From contig NZ_ATVO01000010.1 of NCBI RefSeq assembly GCF_000420765.1, positions 62,001-126,000 on the forward strand: a stretch of DNA of 64,000 nucleotides, in the 5' to 3' direction. Of the stretch, positions 25,666-34,669 are shown piece by piece. How positions within the stretch are numbered: the stretch's first letter is position 1; the number at the start of each line of letters is the position of its first letter. The notes beneath the pieces are model-generated. The model was not told where the DNA came from. It did no database searches and worked only from the letters and a program-made list of their open reading frames with translations. The DNA is from Sandarakinorhabdus limnophila DSM 17366 (GTDB lineage: Bacteria; Pseudomonadota; Alphaproteobacteria; Sphingomonadales; Sphingomonadaceae). A program made the translations under genes and the position numbers.

Positions 25666-26738
25666 GCCGCCATCACCCGCGTGATCGCCTCTTCCACGGC
25701 GCGGATATGGCCGATGCCCTGGAAACGGCCATATCCGCTCTTCGCCATGGCCGGGCCGCTGGGGAAGATCACCTGGTTGGTGCGATATTCCTCCGGCATC
25801 AGCGCCAGCGCCGCCGCATTGGGCGTGGGGAAACGGATGCTGTTGGCGATATCAGCGCCCACCTGCGCATCCAGCAGATAATTGATGAAACGATGGGCAT
25901 TGTCCGGCCGCGGCGCGCCGGTTGGCACGCACAGACAATCCGAATTGATCAACGTGCCTTCGCGCGGGATCACGAACGCCAGATCATCATCGTCGGCCAT
26001 CACCTGCGCGATGTCGCCATTATATTCCACCACCAGATCAATCTCGCCGCTGGCCAGCAGATCCTGGCCTTCGTCATGGTGGAACAATTTCACGTGACGC
26101 TTCTGGCGGATCAGCATCTGCGTCACCTGCTCCATGATCGCCGGCGTCACGGCGTTGACGGAGTGGCCGAGATATTTTGCCCCCAGCCGGATCAGATCAT
26201 CGCCTTCCGCCAGCAGCCCGATGCGGCCCGAATAGCGATCTGAATCGAGCACCCATTTCCAGCTATCAGGCACGCCATCCACTTGGCTTTTGCGGTAACC
26301 GATGCCCAGCGCCAGCCAGGTGTAGGGCATCGACCAGCGCCGGCCCGGATCATAAGGCACATCGACGAATTCCGGCGCCAGATTGGCCCGGTTGGGAATG
26401 CGTGCGTGATCGAGCGGGCTGAGCATCCCCGAAATCTGCAGCCGTGTGACGAACTCGTTGGAGGGCACGATCACATCGAAACCGGGATTGCCGGCCCGCA
26501 GCCGCGCAAACAGTTCGTCGTTATTGGCATAATGGCTCATGCGCACGTCGACGCCGGTGGCTTTGCTGAAATCGCCCAGCGTCGTCTCGCCGATATAGGT
26601 ATCCCAATTGTAGAAGTTCAGCCGCTGCTCCTCGCCATTGGCCCCCTTGGGGAAGGCGCGCGAACAGCCATCCAGCACCAGCGCCGCCGCCAGCCCACCA
26701 AAGCTGCGGCGGCTCAGATCAGGCCCAGAGTCAGGCAT
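25662..26738 (-). CDS. potF: Putrescine-binding periplasmic protein PotF
   Basis: A 358-residue extracellular solute-binding protein. ATG 26738 lies inside the last codons of the upstream gene (8-base overlap) and is chosen because the export signal follows: LSRRSFGGLAAALVLDGC, a Tat-like double-Arg leader ending at a Cys (lipobox-like, though Asp at -2 is unusual). The mature start, NFYNWDTYIGETTLGDFSKA, is classical PotF/PotD. It delivers polyamine to PotH/PotI. Ligand preference cannot be read reliably. Confidence 0.9.
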   Translation of the reverse strand: MPDSGPDLSRRSFGGLAAALVLDGCSRAFPKGANGEEQRLNFYNWDTYIGETTLGDFSKATGVDVRMSHYANNDELFARLRAGNPGFDVIVPSNEFVTRLQISGMLSPLDHARIPNRANLAPEFVDVPYDPGRRWSMPYTWLALGIGYRKSQVDGVPDSWKWVLDSDRYSGRIGLLAEGDDLIRLGAKYLGHSVNAVTPAIMEQVTQMLIRQKRHVKLFHHDEGQDLLASGEIDLVVEYNGDIAQVMADDDDLAFVIPREGTLINSDCLCVPTGAPRPDNAHRFINYLLDAQVGADIANSIRFPTPNAAALALMPEEYRTNQVIFPSGPAMAKSGYGRFQGIGHIRAVEEAITRVMAA

Positions 26739-28095
26739 TCGCCAGCACCCAATCGTAATCGAGCGCCGGCACCACCGCCATGTACCGCTCCTGCTCGGTG
26801 CGCTTGACGCTGGCAAACATGGCAAGCGTGGCAGCACCCAGATATTCGGGCAGGATGCGCCCGGCTTCCAGCGCGCGCACGGCGGCAAACCAGTCGCCCG
26901 GCAGCGCCGGCTGCGCCTCGGCCGCCGCATAGCCATCGCCGATCACCGGCGGGCCGGGATCGATCTGCTGGGTCAACCCGTGATGCACACCGGCCAGCAA
27001 TGCGGCGAGCGCCAGATAGGGATTGGCGTCGGCCCCGGCGATGCGATGTTCGATATGGCGGGCGGCATCCGGCCCGGCGGTGATGCGGAAACTGGTGGTG
27101 CGATTGTCCATGCCCCAGCTCGCCGCGACGGGCGCGAAACTGCCCGCCTTGAACCGGCGATAGCTGTTGGCGTTGGGCGCAAAGATCGCAAAGCTTTCGG
27201 CCAGCGCCGCCTTCAGCCCACCGATGGCATGCAGCAGCGGCGCATTGGGGCTGCCGTGCGGACTGGCGAAGATATTGGCACCGGCCGCATCATTAATGGA
27301 CACATGCAGGTGCAGGCCATTGCCGGCGGCATCGGCAAACGGCTTGGCCATGAACGTCGCCAGCATGTCGTGGCGGCGGGCCACCTGCTTCACCAGCCGC
27401 TTGTAGAGCACCACATCGTCCGCCACGCGCAACGGATCGGCGCGATATCTCAGGGTCAGCTCCATCTGCCCCGGCGCATATTCGGAAATCGCGGTTTCCA
27501 AAGGCAAGCCGGCGGCATCGGCGGCCGCCCACAGATCGGCCAGGAACGGCCCGGCATCATCCAGTTCTTCCAGGCCATAGGTGCCGTGGGTGGCCGGCCG
27601 CGCCCCGCCCATCCGCGCCGGCTGCGGCGGCTGGCCATCGGCGCGGCTGCGATCGACGAGATAGAATTCCAGCTCGCAGGCCACCACCGGGGTAAGGCCA
27701 TCAGCTTGGCAACGCGCCACCACGCGGGCCAAAGCCGCCCGGCAATCAATCTCACACACGCTGCCATCAGCTTCGAACAACGAGGTGATGACCGCAGCCT
27801 GCCCCGGCGCGGTGGGCACCAACGTGCCAGGCGCCGGACGGGCAAAGCGATCGCTGTCGCCATTTTCCCAAACCAGCCCGGTATCGAAACAATCCTGCCC
27901 CGTCACATCGGCGACCAGGATCGACACCGGCAACGGCCGCCCGGCACCATAAAGCGCCGCCAGTTCATGCACCCGGATGCGCTTGCCGCGCGCCGTGCCC
28001 GACAGGCCGGTGAAGATGATATCGACAAACTGCGTATCAGGATGGGCCGCCAGAAATTCCTGTGCCTCGGCCGGCAGCGCCACTGCGATTGTCAT
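26731..28095 (-). CDS. Second gamma-glutamylpolyamine synthetase-like protein (GS family)
   Basis: A 454-residue GS-fold protein. ATG 28095 is preferred, with AGGAG five bases upstream; a GTG two codons earlier is the alternative. Blocks: VACELEFYLVDRS, YAPGQMELTLRYRADPLRVA, GNGLHLHVSI and HRIAGADANPYLALAALL. It is clearly a paralogue of, not a copy of, the GS-like gene at 19378-20724: shared motifs are conserved but intervening sequence differs widely. It opens the nine-gene polyamine operon and may act on a different amine. Confidence 0.85.
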   Translation of the reverse strand: MTIAVALPAEAQEFLAAHPDTQFVDIIFTGLSGTARGKRIRVHELAALYGAGRPLPVSILVADVTGQDCFDTGLVWENGDSDRFARPAPGTLVPTAPGQAAVITSLFEADGSVCEIDCRAALARVVARCQADGLTPVVACELEFYLVDRSRADGQPPQPARMGGARPATHGTYGLEELDDAGPFLADLWAAADAAGLPLETAISEYAPGQMELTLRYRADPLRVADDVVLYKRLVKQVARRHDMLATFMAKPFADAAGNGLHLHVSINDAAGANIFASPHGSPNAPLLHAIGGLKAALAESFAIFAPNANSYRRFKAGSFAPVAASWGMDNRTTSFRITAGPDAARHIEHRIAGADANPYLALAALLAGVHHGLTQQIDPGPPVIGDGYAAAEAQPALPGDWFAAVRALEAGRILPEYLGAATLAMFASVKRTEQERYMAVVPALDYDWVLANA

Positions 28096-28389
28096 GTTCA
28101 CTCCTGCCCACCTGATCTTGCGCTACACTCGCAAAGCGCAGGCCTACCAGCAACCCCTTGGTGGTGGTCATTTGGCCCATGCGCGCCTTTGTTTGATCGT
28201 CACGCGGCACTGAAAATCACCATTCATTAACGACATTGATTGATTTGGCTGATAGCGGCGCGCAAGAATCGGGGAGTTTTCGGGGGAGACGCCCGCGCAT
28301 CGTCTCGAAACGGCGCCCGCACCTTAAGACGAAGGCTCCCGCATCGTTCGGGGCACGCCGGCGCTCCACGGCAGCTAAACGTAACAGAT

Positions 28390-28608
28390 CCAAATCTATT
28401 TCAAGCTGCCGCTCAATGGGAAGGAGACCGACGCCGCCAATACCTACGTGCTCTGCCTGGGCGCCCGCACCAGCGCCCAGAAGGACAGCTGCCAGGACGA
28501 AAGCGGCGGGCCGCTTACCCGCCGGTTGGGCTGGTTTCCACCGGGGTTGGCTGTGGCTGCAAGGGTGTGCCGGCGCTCTATAACAATGTCGCGTATTATG
28601 CCGAATAG
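28390..28608 (+). pseudogene. Decayed trypsin-like (S1) serine protease, C-terminal part
   Basis: One frame reads TYVLCLGARTSAQKDSCQDE followed by SGGPL, the S1 active-site serine motif (normally GDSGGP, here DESGGP). The sequel GLVSTGVGCGCKGVPALYNN followed by VAYYAE and a stop lies in a different frame, so a frameshift falls near 28520. No N-terminal half with the His/Asp residues was found upstream. Flanking 28096-28389 carries the polyamine operon's upstream region but no gene. Function is lost. Confidence 0.75.
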
Positions 28609-28701
28609 ATCGAAGCCGTGCAGCAGGGGGGAAGACCAGCGGCGTCACGCGCTGTGTGGTGGCACAATCCGGCCCGCGCAAACTGGCCTGTTCGGCCAAA
28701 C

Positions 28702-29868
28702 TCAATCCGCCCCGAACAAATCGCGGGTGAACAGCTTGCTTTCCACGTCGGCCAGATCAGGGCTCATCCGATTAGCCAGGATCAAGTCGGCCTCCGCCTT
28801 GAAAGCATCAAGATCGCGCACCACGCGTGATCCGAAGAACTGATCTTCGGCCAGCGCCGGTTCGTAGAGGATCACCGGGATGCCGCGCGCCTTGATGCGC
28901 TTCATGATGCCCTGGATCGAGGATTGGCGGAAATTGTCACTGTTGGCCTTCATCACCAGCCGATAGACGCCCACAGTGCGCGGCTTGCGATCAAAGATGC
29001 GCTGCGCCAGGAAATCCTTGCGAGTGCGGTTGGCATCGACGATCGCAGCGATCAGATTCTGCGGCACCGCGCCATAATTAGCCAGCAACTGCTTAGTATC
29101 CTTGGGCAGGCAATAGCCGCCATAACCGAACGATGGATTGTTGTAATGCAGCCCGATGCGCGGATCGAGGCCGGTGCCTTCAATGATCTGGCGCGCGTCC
29201 ATGCCGGCGGCCATGGCATAGCTGTCCAGCTCGTTGAAGAAGGCGACGCGCATGGCGAGATATGTGTTGGCGAACAGCTTGATGGCTTCGGCTTCGGCCG
29301 GATCGGTGAGCAGCACCGCCACGTCCTTTTTGGCCGCGCCTTCCAGCATCAGATCGGCAAACTGCCGCCCGCGCAGGCCGGTGTCGCCCACGATGATGCG
29401 CGATGGGTAGAGATTGTCGTTCAGCGCCCGGCCTTCGCGCAGGAATTCCGGAGAGAAAAACACATTGTCGCTGCCCAGATTGCGGCGCAGACGGGTGATG
29501 AAACCCACCGGGATGGTGGATTTCACCACCACCGACGCCGCCGGATTGGCCGCCAGCACAGCGCGCGCCACATTTTCCACCGACGACGTGTCGAAATGAT
29601 TGGTGTGGGGATCGTAATCGGTGGGCGTGGCGATCACCACCAGTTCGGCATCGCGGGCGGCGGCGGCCAGATCGGTCGTCGCCGCCAGCTGCAGCGGCTT
29701 GTAGGCGAGGAAATCCTCCAGCTCGGCATCGACGATCGGGCTCTTGCGGTTGTTGACCAGATCGACCCGCGCCGCGCTCACGTCCACCGCCGTCACGTCA
29801 TGGTTCTGCGCCAGCAGCACGGCGTTCGACAAGCCGACATAGCCCAGACCGACAACGGCAATCTTCAT
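28702..29868 (-). CDS. ugd: UDP-glucose/UDP-N-acetyl-sugar 6-dehydrogenase
   Basis: A 388-residue nucleotide-sugar dehydrogenase. The N-terminal NAD fold is [36 protein letters not shown] and [20 protein letters not shown] are family blocks. The catalytic Cys is in [15 protein letters not shown]. It oxidises UDP-glucose twice to UDP-glucuronate for polysaccharide synthesis. It stands alone on the minus strand, 78 bases from the VOC gene, with no polysaccharide genes in view. Confidence 0.93.
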   Translation of the reverse strand: MKIAVVGLGYVGLSNAVLLAQNHDVTAVDVSAARVDLVNNRKSPIVDAELEDFLAYKPLQLAATTDLAAAARDAELVVIATPTDYDPHTNHFDTSSVENVARAVLAANPAASVVVKSTIPVGFITRLRRNLGSDNVFFSPEFLREGRALNDNLYPSRIIVGDTGLRGRQFADLMLEGAAKKDVAVLLTDPAEAEAIKLFANTYLAMRVAFFNELDSYAMAAGMDARQIIEGTGLDPRIGLHYNNPSFGYGGYCLPKDTKQLLANYGAVPQNLIAAIVDANRTRKDFLAQRIFDRKPRTVGVYRLVMKANSDNFRQSSIQGIMKRIKARGIPVILYEPALAEDQFFGSRVVRDLDAFKAEADLILANRMSPDLADVESKLFTRDLFGAD

Positions 29869-29946
29869 GATCTACTCCACTGCACCGGCAGCAATACGCC
29901 GCCTATCTGGCGTGTTGCGCGCGGCCTTGCAATGCCGGTTCGTGTC

Positions 29947-30489
29947 TCAGTCGTCGCCGGGCGGCTGATGCAACCAAGCGGCATGTTTGGGCGCCTGCTT
30001 TGTTTCGCGCCATTCGGCCAGCATCGCCGGGGCAACTGCCTTTAGTTCGGCATATTGTTCCGCGGTACCGATGTTGCAGGCCAGTTCAAGGCGATGCCCG
30101 TTGGGATCGAAGAAATAGATCGATTTGAAGATGCCGTGCCAGGTTGGCCCCAGAACATCGATGCCCTGCCCCTCCAGATGCTCCTTGGCGCTGAGCAGTT
30201 CGGCCTCATTCTCCAATTCGAATGCGATGTGCTGCACCCAGGCCGGCGTGTTGGGGTCCTTGCCAATCTCCGGCTGGTTCGGCAGTTCGAAAAAGGCCAG
30301 CACATTGCCGCCGCCGCAATCAAGGAAAACGTGCATATAGGGATCATAGGCGCCGGTGGACGGCACATGATCCTCGGCAAAGGCCGTGGTGTAGGTCATG
30401 CCCAGCGTCTTTTCATACCAGGCCACGGTTTCGGCGGCGTCGCGGCAGCGATAGGCGACATGGTGGATGCGCTTGAGGGTCGGCGTCAT
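29947..30489 (-). CDS. VOC-family (glyoxalase/dioxygenase fold) protein
   Basis: A 180-residue single vicinal-oxygen-chelate protein: [20 protein letters not shown] (first metal His), [14 protein letters not shown] (second His), [13 protein letters not shown] (Glu ligand). It overlaps the hpd stop by 4 bases, so it is co-translated with 4-hydroxyphenylpyruvate dioxygenase and probably acts on a related aromatic or its breakdown product. The exact reaction is unknown. Confidence 0.85.
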   Translation of the reverse strand: MTPTLKRIHHVAYRCRDAAETVAWYEKTLGMTYTTAFAEDHVPSTGAYDPYMHVFLDCGGGNVLAFFELPNQPEIGKDPNTPAWVQHIAFELENEAELLSAKEHLEGQGIDVLGPTWHGIFKSIYFFDPNGHRLELACNIGTAEQYAELKAVAPAMLAEWRETKQAPKHAAWLHQPPGDD

Positions 30490-31568
30490 TGGGCTGGCTC
30501 CACCTGCAGCACACCTCGCCGCACCTGGTTGCGCTCCATGCTTTCGAACAACGCCTTGAAATTGCCTTCGCCAAAGCCTTCATCACCCTTGCGCTCGATG
30601 AACTCGAAGAACATCGGGCCGACCATCGTCTCGGAAAAGATCTGGAGCAGCAGGCGTTTTGAGCAATCCGTGGTGCCATCCAGCAGGATGCCGCGGCTCT
30701 GCAATTCCGCGACCGGTTCGCCATGGCAGGGCAGGCGTTCGGCCAGCATCTCATAGTAAGTCGCAGGCGGCGGCGTCATGAACGGGGTGCCGATGGCCTT
30801 CAGCCGATCCCAAACGCCGAGCAGATCATCACAGGCAAAGGCGATGTGCTGGATGCCCTCGCCATTGTAGGCGCGCAGGAATTCCTCGATCTGGCCGCCA
30901 CCGCCCCTGCCCTCTTCGTTCAGCGGAATGCGGATCTTGCCATCAGGCGCGGTCATCGCCTTACTGGTCAGGCCGGTATATTCACCCTTGATGTCGAACC
31001 AGCGGATCTCGCGGAAACCAGCGATCCGCTCATAAAACGCCGCCCAGTGCGCCATGCGGCCGCAATAGACATTGTGGGTGAGGTGATCGATCACCTGCAG
31101 CCCGGCGCCAACGGGATTGCGCTCAACGCCGTCTTCATACACGAAATCAATGTCATAGATGGAAAGATCATCGCCGTACCGGTCGATGAGATAAATGATC
31201 GACCCACCAATGCCGCGAAAGCCCGGCAGGCGCAATTCCATCGGCCCGGTGCGGCTTTCCACAGGCTCGGCGCCGCGCTCCAGGGCTTCGGCATAGGCTT
31301 TCGCCGCATCCTTCACCCGCCAGCCCATGCCGCAGGCCGAAGCGCCATGTTCGGCGGCGAAATACCAGGCCGGGCTGTGCTTTTCGTAATTGGCGATCAG
31401 GTTGATGCCGCCCTGCCGCCACAGTTGCACATCCTTGGAACGGTGACGGGCGACCTGGGCAAAGCCCATGGCGGCAAACACCGGTTCCAGTACGCCCTTG
31501 GTGGGCGCACAGAATTCGATGAACTCAAAGCCGTTGAGGCCTAGCGGATTTTCGAGCAGATCGGCCAA
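30486..31568 (-). CDS. hpd: 4-hydroxyphenylpyruvate dioxygenase
   Basis: A 360-residue HPPD starting at TTG 31568, with GGGGAG five bases upstream and the expected N-terminus [20 protein letters not shown]; the only in-frame ATG is far upstream and out of family. Two VOC modules are present. Fe(II) ligands are visible as His in [10 protein letters not shown], His in [11 protein letters not shown] and Glu in [20 protein letters not shown]. It converts 4-hydroxyphenylpyruvate to homogentisate in tyrosine degradation. It is divergent from the Lrp-type regulator. Confidence 0.95.
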   Translation of the reverse strand: MADLLENPLGLNGFEFIEFCAPTKGVLEPVFAAMGFAQVARHRSKDVQLWRQGGINLIANYEKHSPAWYFAAEHGASACGMGWRVKDAAKAYAEALERGAEPVESRTGPMELRLPGFRGIGGSIIYLIDRYGDDLSIYDIDFVYEDGVERNPVGAGLQVIDHLTHNVYCGRMAHWAAFYERIAGFREIRWFDIKGEYTGLTSKAMTAPDGKIRIPLNEEGRGGGGQIEEFLRAYNGEGIQHIAFACDDLLGVWDRLKAIGTPFMTPPPATYYEMLAERLPCHGEPVAELQSRGILLDGTTDCSKRLLLQIFSETMVGPMFFEFIERKGDEGFGEGNFKALFESMERNQVRRGVLQVEPAQ

Positions 31569-31702
31569 TGCGGCTCCCCATGAAAAATTACGCCCGTTAT
31601 AGTAGCGCAAACCATCGCCAATGTCTGTGCATGTTGGCGTCATGCAGGATAGATCGGCGCACAAGCCTTGCGCTAACGGAGAAAAGCCCGCACTATCCGT
31701 TC
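31569..31702. promoter_or_regulatory. Divergent promoter region between hpd and Lrp-type regulator
   Basis: The 134-base spacer must hold the promoters of both genes and probably sites for the Lrp-family regulator. Lrp sites are loose, so none is called. The ribosome site for hpd (GGGGAG) is at its left edge, while the regulator's ATG lacks a clear one. Confidence 0.4.
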
Positions 31703-32164
31703 ATGTTTGATGCCTTCGACCTCAAGATCCTCGCCCTTTGGCAGCAACGTGGCGACATTGGCCCGGTGGAAATGGGCGAAGCCATCCACCTGTCCGCCTC
31801 GCAATGCTCGCGCCGGATGGCTGCACTGAAAAAGGCTGGCCATGTGCGCGGTTTCCACGCCGTACTCGATCCGGCGGCTGTCGGCGTTGGCCTGATGGCC
31901 TATGTGCTGCTCACCATGAAGAGCCACTCACCGGAAGCGGCCGAGGCTTTCCGTGCCCGCATCATGGAACTGGATGAAGTGATGGAGTGCCACAAGCTGA
32001 CCGGGGAGGCCGACCTGATCCTGAAGGTCGCCACCCGCGATCTGGCCAGCTTCAACCAGTTGCTGTCCCACCGCATCCTGGCCGCGCCGGAAGTGGCAAC
32101 CGCGCGCTCCTCCATCATCCTCGATGAAGTGAAGAGCACGACGGCACTGCCAATCCGGGTTTAG
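31703..32164 (+). CDS. Lrp/AsnC-family regulator
   Basis: A 153-residue protein from ATG 31703 ([20 protein letters not shown]). The winged HTH is [20 protein letters not shown]. The RAM ligand/dimer domain spans about 70-150 ([40 protein letters not shown]). Divergence from hpd suggests control of tyrosine catabolism with an amino acid or keto acid as effector, which is inference. It converges on gcdH, and the two overlap by 4 bases at their 3' ends. Confidence 0.88.
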   Translation: MFDAFDLKILALWQQRGDIGPVEMGEAIHLSASQCSRRMAALKKAGHVRGFHAVLDPAAVGVGLMAYVLLTMKSHSPEAAEAFRARIMELDEVMECHKLTGEADLILKVATRDLASFNQLLSHRILAAPEVATARSSIILDEVKSTTALPIRV

Positions 32165-33375
32165 AAGAAAGCCTGCAGCCCCGTCTGGGCGCGGCCCAGA
32201 ATAAGCGCGTGGACGTCGTGCGTGCCTTCATAGGTGTTCACGGCTTCCAGGTTCATCACGTGGCGGATCACACCATATTCGTCGGAAACGCCGTTGCCGC
32301 CGTGCATGTCGCGCGCCACCCGGGCGATATCGAGCGCCTTGCCGCAGTTGTTGCGCTTCAGCAGCGAGATGGCTTCCGGTGCCAGGCGCTTTTCATCCAT
32401 CAGGCGGCCACCGGCCAGCGCCGCACACAGGCCCAGCGTGATCTCGGTCTGCATGTCGGCCAGCTTCTTCTGGATCAGCTGCGTTGCTGCCAGCGGCCGA
32501 CCGAACTGCTTGCGATCCAGCGTGTATTGCCGGGCGGCGTGCCAGCACCATTCGGCGGCCCCCATCGCGCCCCAGGCAATGCCGAAGCGCGCGTTGTTGA
32601 GGCAACCGAACGGGCCGGCGAGCCCTTCGACGCCTTTCAGGATGCGCTCTTCGGGCAGATGCACATCGGCCAGCACGATCTCGCCCGTGACACCGGCCCG
32701 CAGGGAGAATTTGCCTTCGATCTTGGGCGTGGAAAAGCCAGCATCGCCGCGTTCGACGATGAAGCCGCGGATCTTGTCGTCCTCGCACTTGGCCCACACC
32801 ACCGCGACATCGGCGAGCGGGGAGTTGGTGATCCACATCTTGGCGCCAGAAAGCAGCCAGCCGCCCTGCACCTTCCTGGCGCGGGTCTTCATGCCGGCCG
32901 GATCGGAACCGGCGTCAGGCTCGGTCAGGCCGAAGCAACCGATGAGTTCGCCGCTGGCCAGGCCCGGAAGATAGCGCTCACGCTGGGCTTCGGAGCCATA
33001 GGCATAGATCGGATACATCACGAGGGACGACTGCACACTCATGGCCGAACGATAGGCCGAATCCACCCGCTCCACCTCGCGCGCGATCAGGCCATAGGCC
33101 ACGTACGAAGTACCGGCGCAGCCATAACCCTTGATGGTGGGGCCGAGCAGGCCGGCAGCGCCGAATTTCTTCATCAGCGCCGGATCGAACGTCTCGTTGC
33201 GGTTGGCGAGTTTCACCACCGGCATCAGTTCGGCATCGCAGAAGGCGCGCGACGCATCGCGCACCATTGTCTCTTCTTCGGTCAACTGGCTGGCCAGCAG
33301 CAGCGGGTCTTCCCAATCGAACTTCGGCCACTTGGGCGCAAAATGCTGAACATCAGTGGCAGCGGTGGTGGCCAT
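32161..33375 (-). CDS. gcdH: Glutaryl-CoA dehydrogenase
   Basis: A 404-residue acyl-CoA dehydrogenase. [20 protein letters not shown] and [20 protein letters not shown] form the FAD/substrate site. The catalytic Glu is in [20 protein letters not shown], and [20 protein letters not shown] is the GCDH-type C-terminal block. In the family it oxidatively decarboxylates glutaryl-CoA to crotonyl-CoA in Lys/Trp catabolism. Length is normal. It is a single gene on the minus strand. Confidence 0.93.
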   Translation of the reverse strand: MATTAATDVQHFAPKWPKFDWEDPLLLASQLTEEETMVRDASRAFCDAELMPVVKLANRNETFDPALMKKFGAAGLLGPTIKGYGCAGTSYVAYGLIAREVERVDSAYRSAMSVQSSLVMYPIYAYGSEAQRERYLPGLASGELIGCFGLTEPDAGSDPAGMKTRARKVQGGWLLSGAKMWITNSPLADVAVVWAKCEDDKIRGFIVERGDAGFSTPKIEGKFSLRAGVTGEIVLADVHLPEERILKGVEGLAGPFGCLNNARFGIAWGAMGAAEWCWHAARQYTLDRKQFGRPLAATQLIQKKLADMQTEITLGLCAALAGGRLMDEKRLAPEAISLLKRNNCGKALDIARVARDMHGGNGVSDEYGVIRHVMNLEAVNTYEGTHDVHALILGRAQTGLQAFF

Positions 33376-33466
33376 GATTGAAACTCCTCTTGTTGCCCTG
33401 CTTTAACCGCCAGTGGTCGCTCCGCCAAGGCTTGCAAGCCGCGACAAACGGGTTCAGCCTCGGGGT

Positions 33467-34477
33467 ATGAAGCTTGCCTCCTTGAAATCCGGCCGCGATG
33501 GCCGCCTCGTCGTTGTCACTGATGATCTGGCTTGGTGCGCCGCACCGCCGCCCATGTATCCCACGCTGCAATCGGTGCTGGATGATTGGGATCATGCGGC
33601 CCTGGTGCTGGAAGGGGTGGCGCTGTCACTGGCGCACGACGCGGTTCCGCATGCGCGGTTCCACGAACGCGCCGCCGCGGCACCCTTGCCACGCGCGTTC
33701 CAATGGGCCGACGGATCGGCCTATGTGAACCATGTCGAACTGGTCCGCCGGGCACGCGGTGCCGAACTGCCGGCGAGCTTCTGGCAGGATCCTTTGATGT
33801 ATCAGGGCGGCAGCGACCAGTTCCTGTGCCCGCGCGAACCCATCGCCTTCCACGATCCCGCTTGGGGCCTCGATCTCGAAGCCGAAGTCGTTGTCGTCAC
33901 CGGTGACGTGCGCCAGGGCGCCAGCCGCGAGGAAGCGCTGGAGGCCATTCGCCTGGTCGGCCTGGTCAACGATATTTCGCTGCGTGGCCTGATCCCCGAT
34001 GAACTGGCCAAGGGCTTCGGCTTCGTTCAGTCCAAACCCGCTTCGGCCTTGTCGCCCGTGCTGGTGACGCCGGCGGCGCTGGGTGAACACTGGCAGGATG
34101 GCAAGCTGATCGGCACGCTCAGCATTGATCTCAACGGCCAGCCGTTCGGTCGCGTTGAAACACATGTCGACATGACCTTCGATTTCGGCACGCTAATCGC
34201 CCATCTCGCCAAAACGCGGGCCATCGGTGCCGGCAGCATCATCGGTTCGGGCACGGTTTCCAACCGCGATGCCGATGGCGGCCCCGGCAAGCCCTGCGCG
34301 TACGGTGGCCTTGGCTATGCCTGCATTGCCGAACAGCGCATGATCGAAACCATCCTGTCGGGCTCACCGGCAACGCCATGGCTTAGCCCCGGCGACGTGG
34401 TACGCATCGAGATGCTAGACGAGCAGCACCGCAGCATTTTTGGCGCCATCGAGCAAGCGGTGGTAGCCGCCGGCTGA
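33467..34477 (+). CDS. Fumarylacetoacetase (FAH family)
   Basis: A 336-residue protein; ATG 33467 follows GGGG. MKLASLKSGRDGRLVVVTDD, RAFQWADGSAYVNHVELVRR, ASFWQDPLMYQGGSDQF and LDLEAEVVVVTGDVRQGAS are hallmarks of the bacterial ~335-residue FAH group that splits fumarylacetoacetate. The acidic metal ligands lie in the last block. With hpd nearby this is the final step of homogentisate degradation; homogentisate dioxygenase and maleylacetoacetate isomerase are not in the window. Confidence 0.88.
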   Translation: MKLASLKSGRDGRLVVVTDDLAWCAAPPPMYPTLQSVLDDWDHAALVLEGVALSLAHDAVPHARFHERAAAAPLPRAFQWADGSAYVNHVELVRRARGAELPASFWQDPLMYQGGSDQFLCPREPIAFHDPAWGLDLEAEVVVVTGDVRQGASREEALEAIRLVGLVNDISLRGLIPDELAKGFGFVQSKPASALSPVLVTPAALGEHWQDGKLIGTLSIDLNGQPFGRVETHVDMTFDFGTLIAHLAKTRAIGAGSIIGSGTVSNRDADGGPGKPCAYGGLGYACIAEQRMIETILSGSPATPWLSPGDVVRIEMLDEQHRSIFGAIEQAVVAAG

Positions 34478-34479
34478 CC

Positions 34480-34511
34480 CAGCTTGGCAACCAGAACCGG
34501 CTGCCAAGCTG
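34480..34511 (+). terminator. Hairpin after fumarylacetoacetase gene
   Basis: A perfect 10-bp stem (CAGCTTGGCA at 34480-34489, TGCCAAGCTG at 34502-34511) with a 12-base loop begins three bases after the FAH stop and is followed by TAATTTCT. The short T-run makes it a plausible but weak intrinsic terminator. Nothing further is seen up to 34669. Confidence 0.55.
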
Positions 34512-34669
34512 TAATTTCTCAGCCGCAGATCAGATACCGGCTCCAAGACTTGTCACCCATGCCATTTTCGGAGCGTTCAGTTAAGCCAGAGCCTAACGAT
34601 GACGGAAAGCAAGGGTAAGGTACGGCGGCCAGTGTGCGACCTCCGCCTCAGTAGGCAATACCCCGCCGA

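Noticed and set aside
26638-28230. A 530-codon plus-strand frame opposite the second GS-like gene.
   Set aside because: Antisense shadow; the GS motifs on the minus strand are unmistakable.
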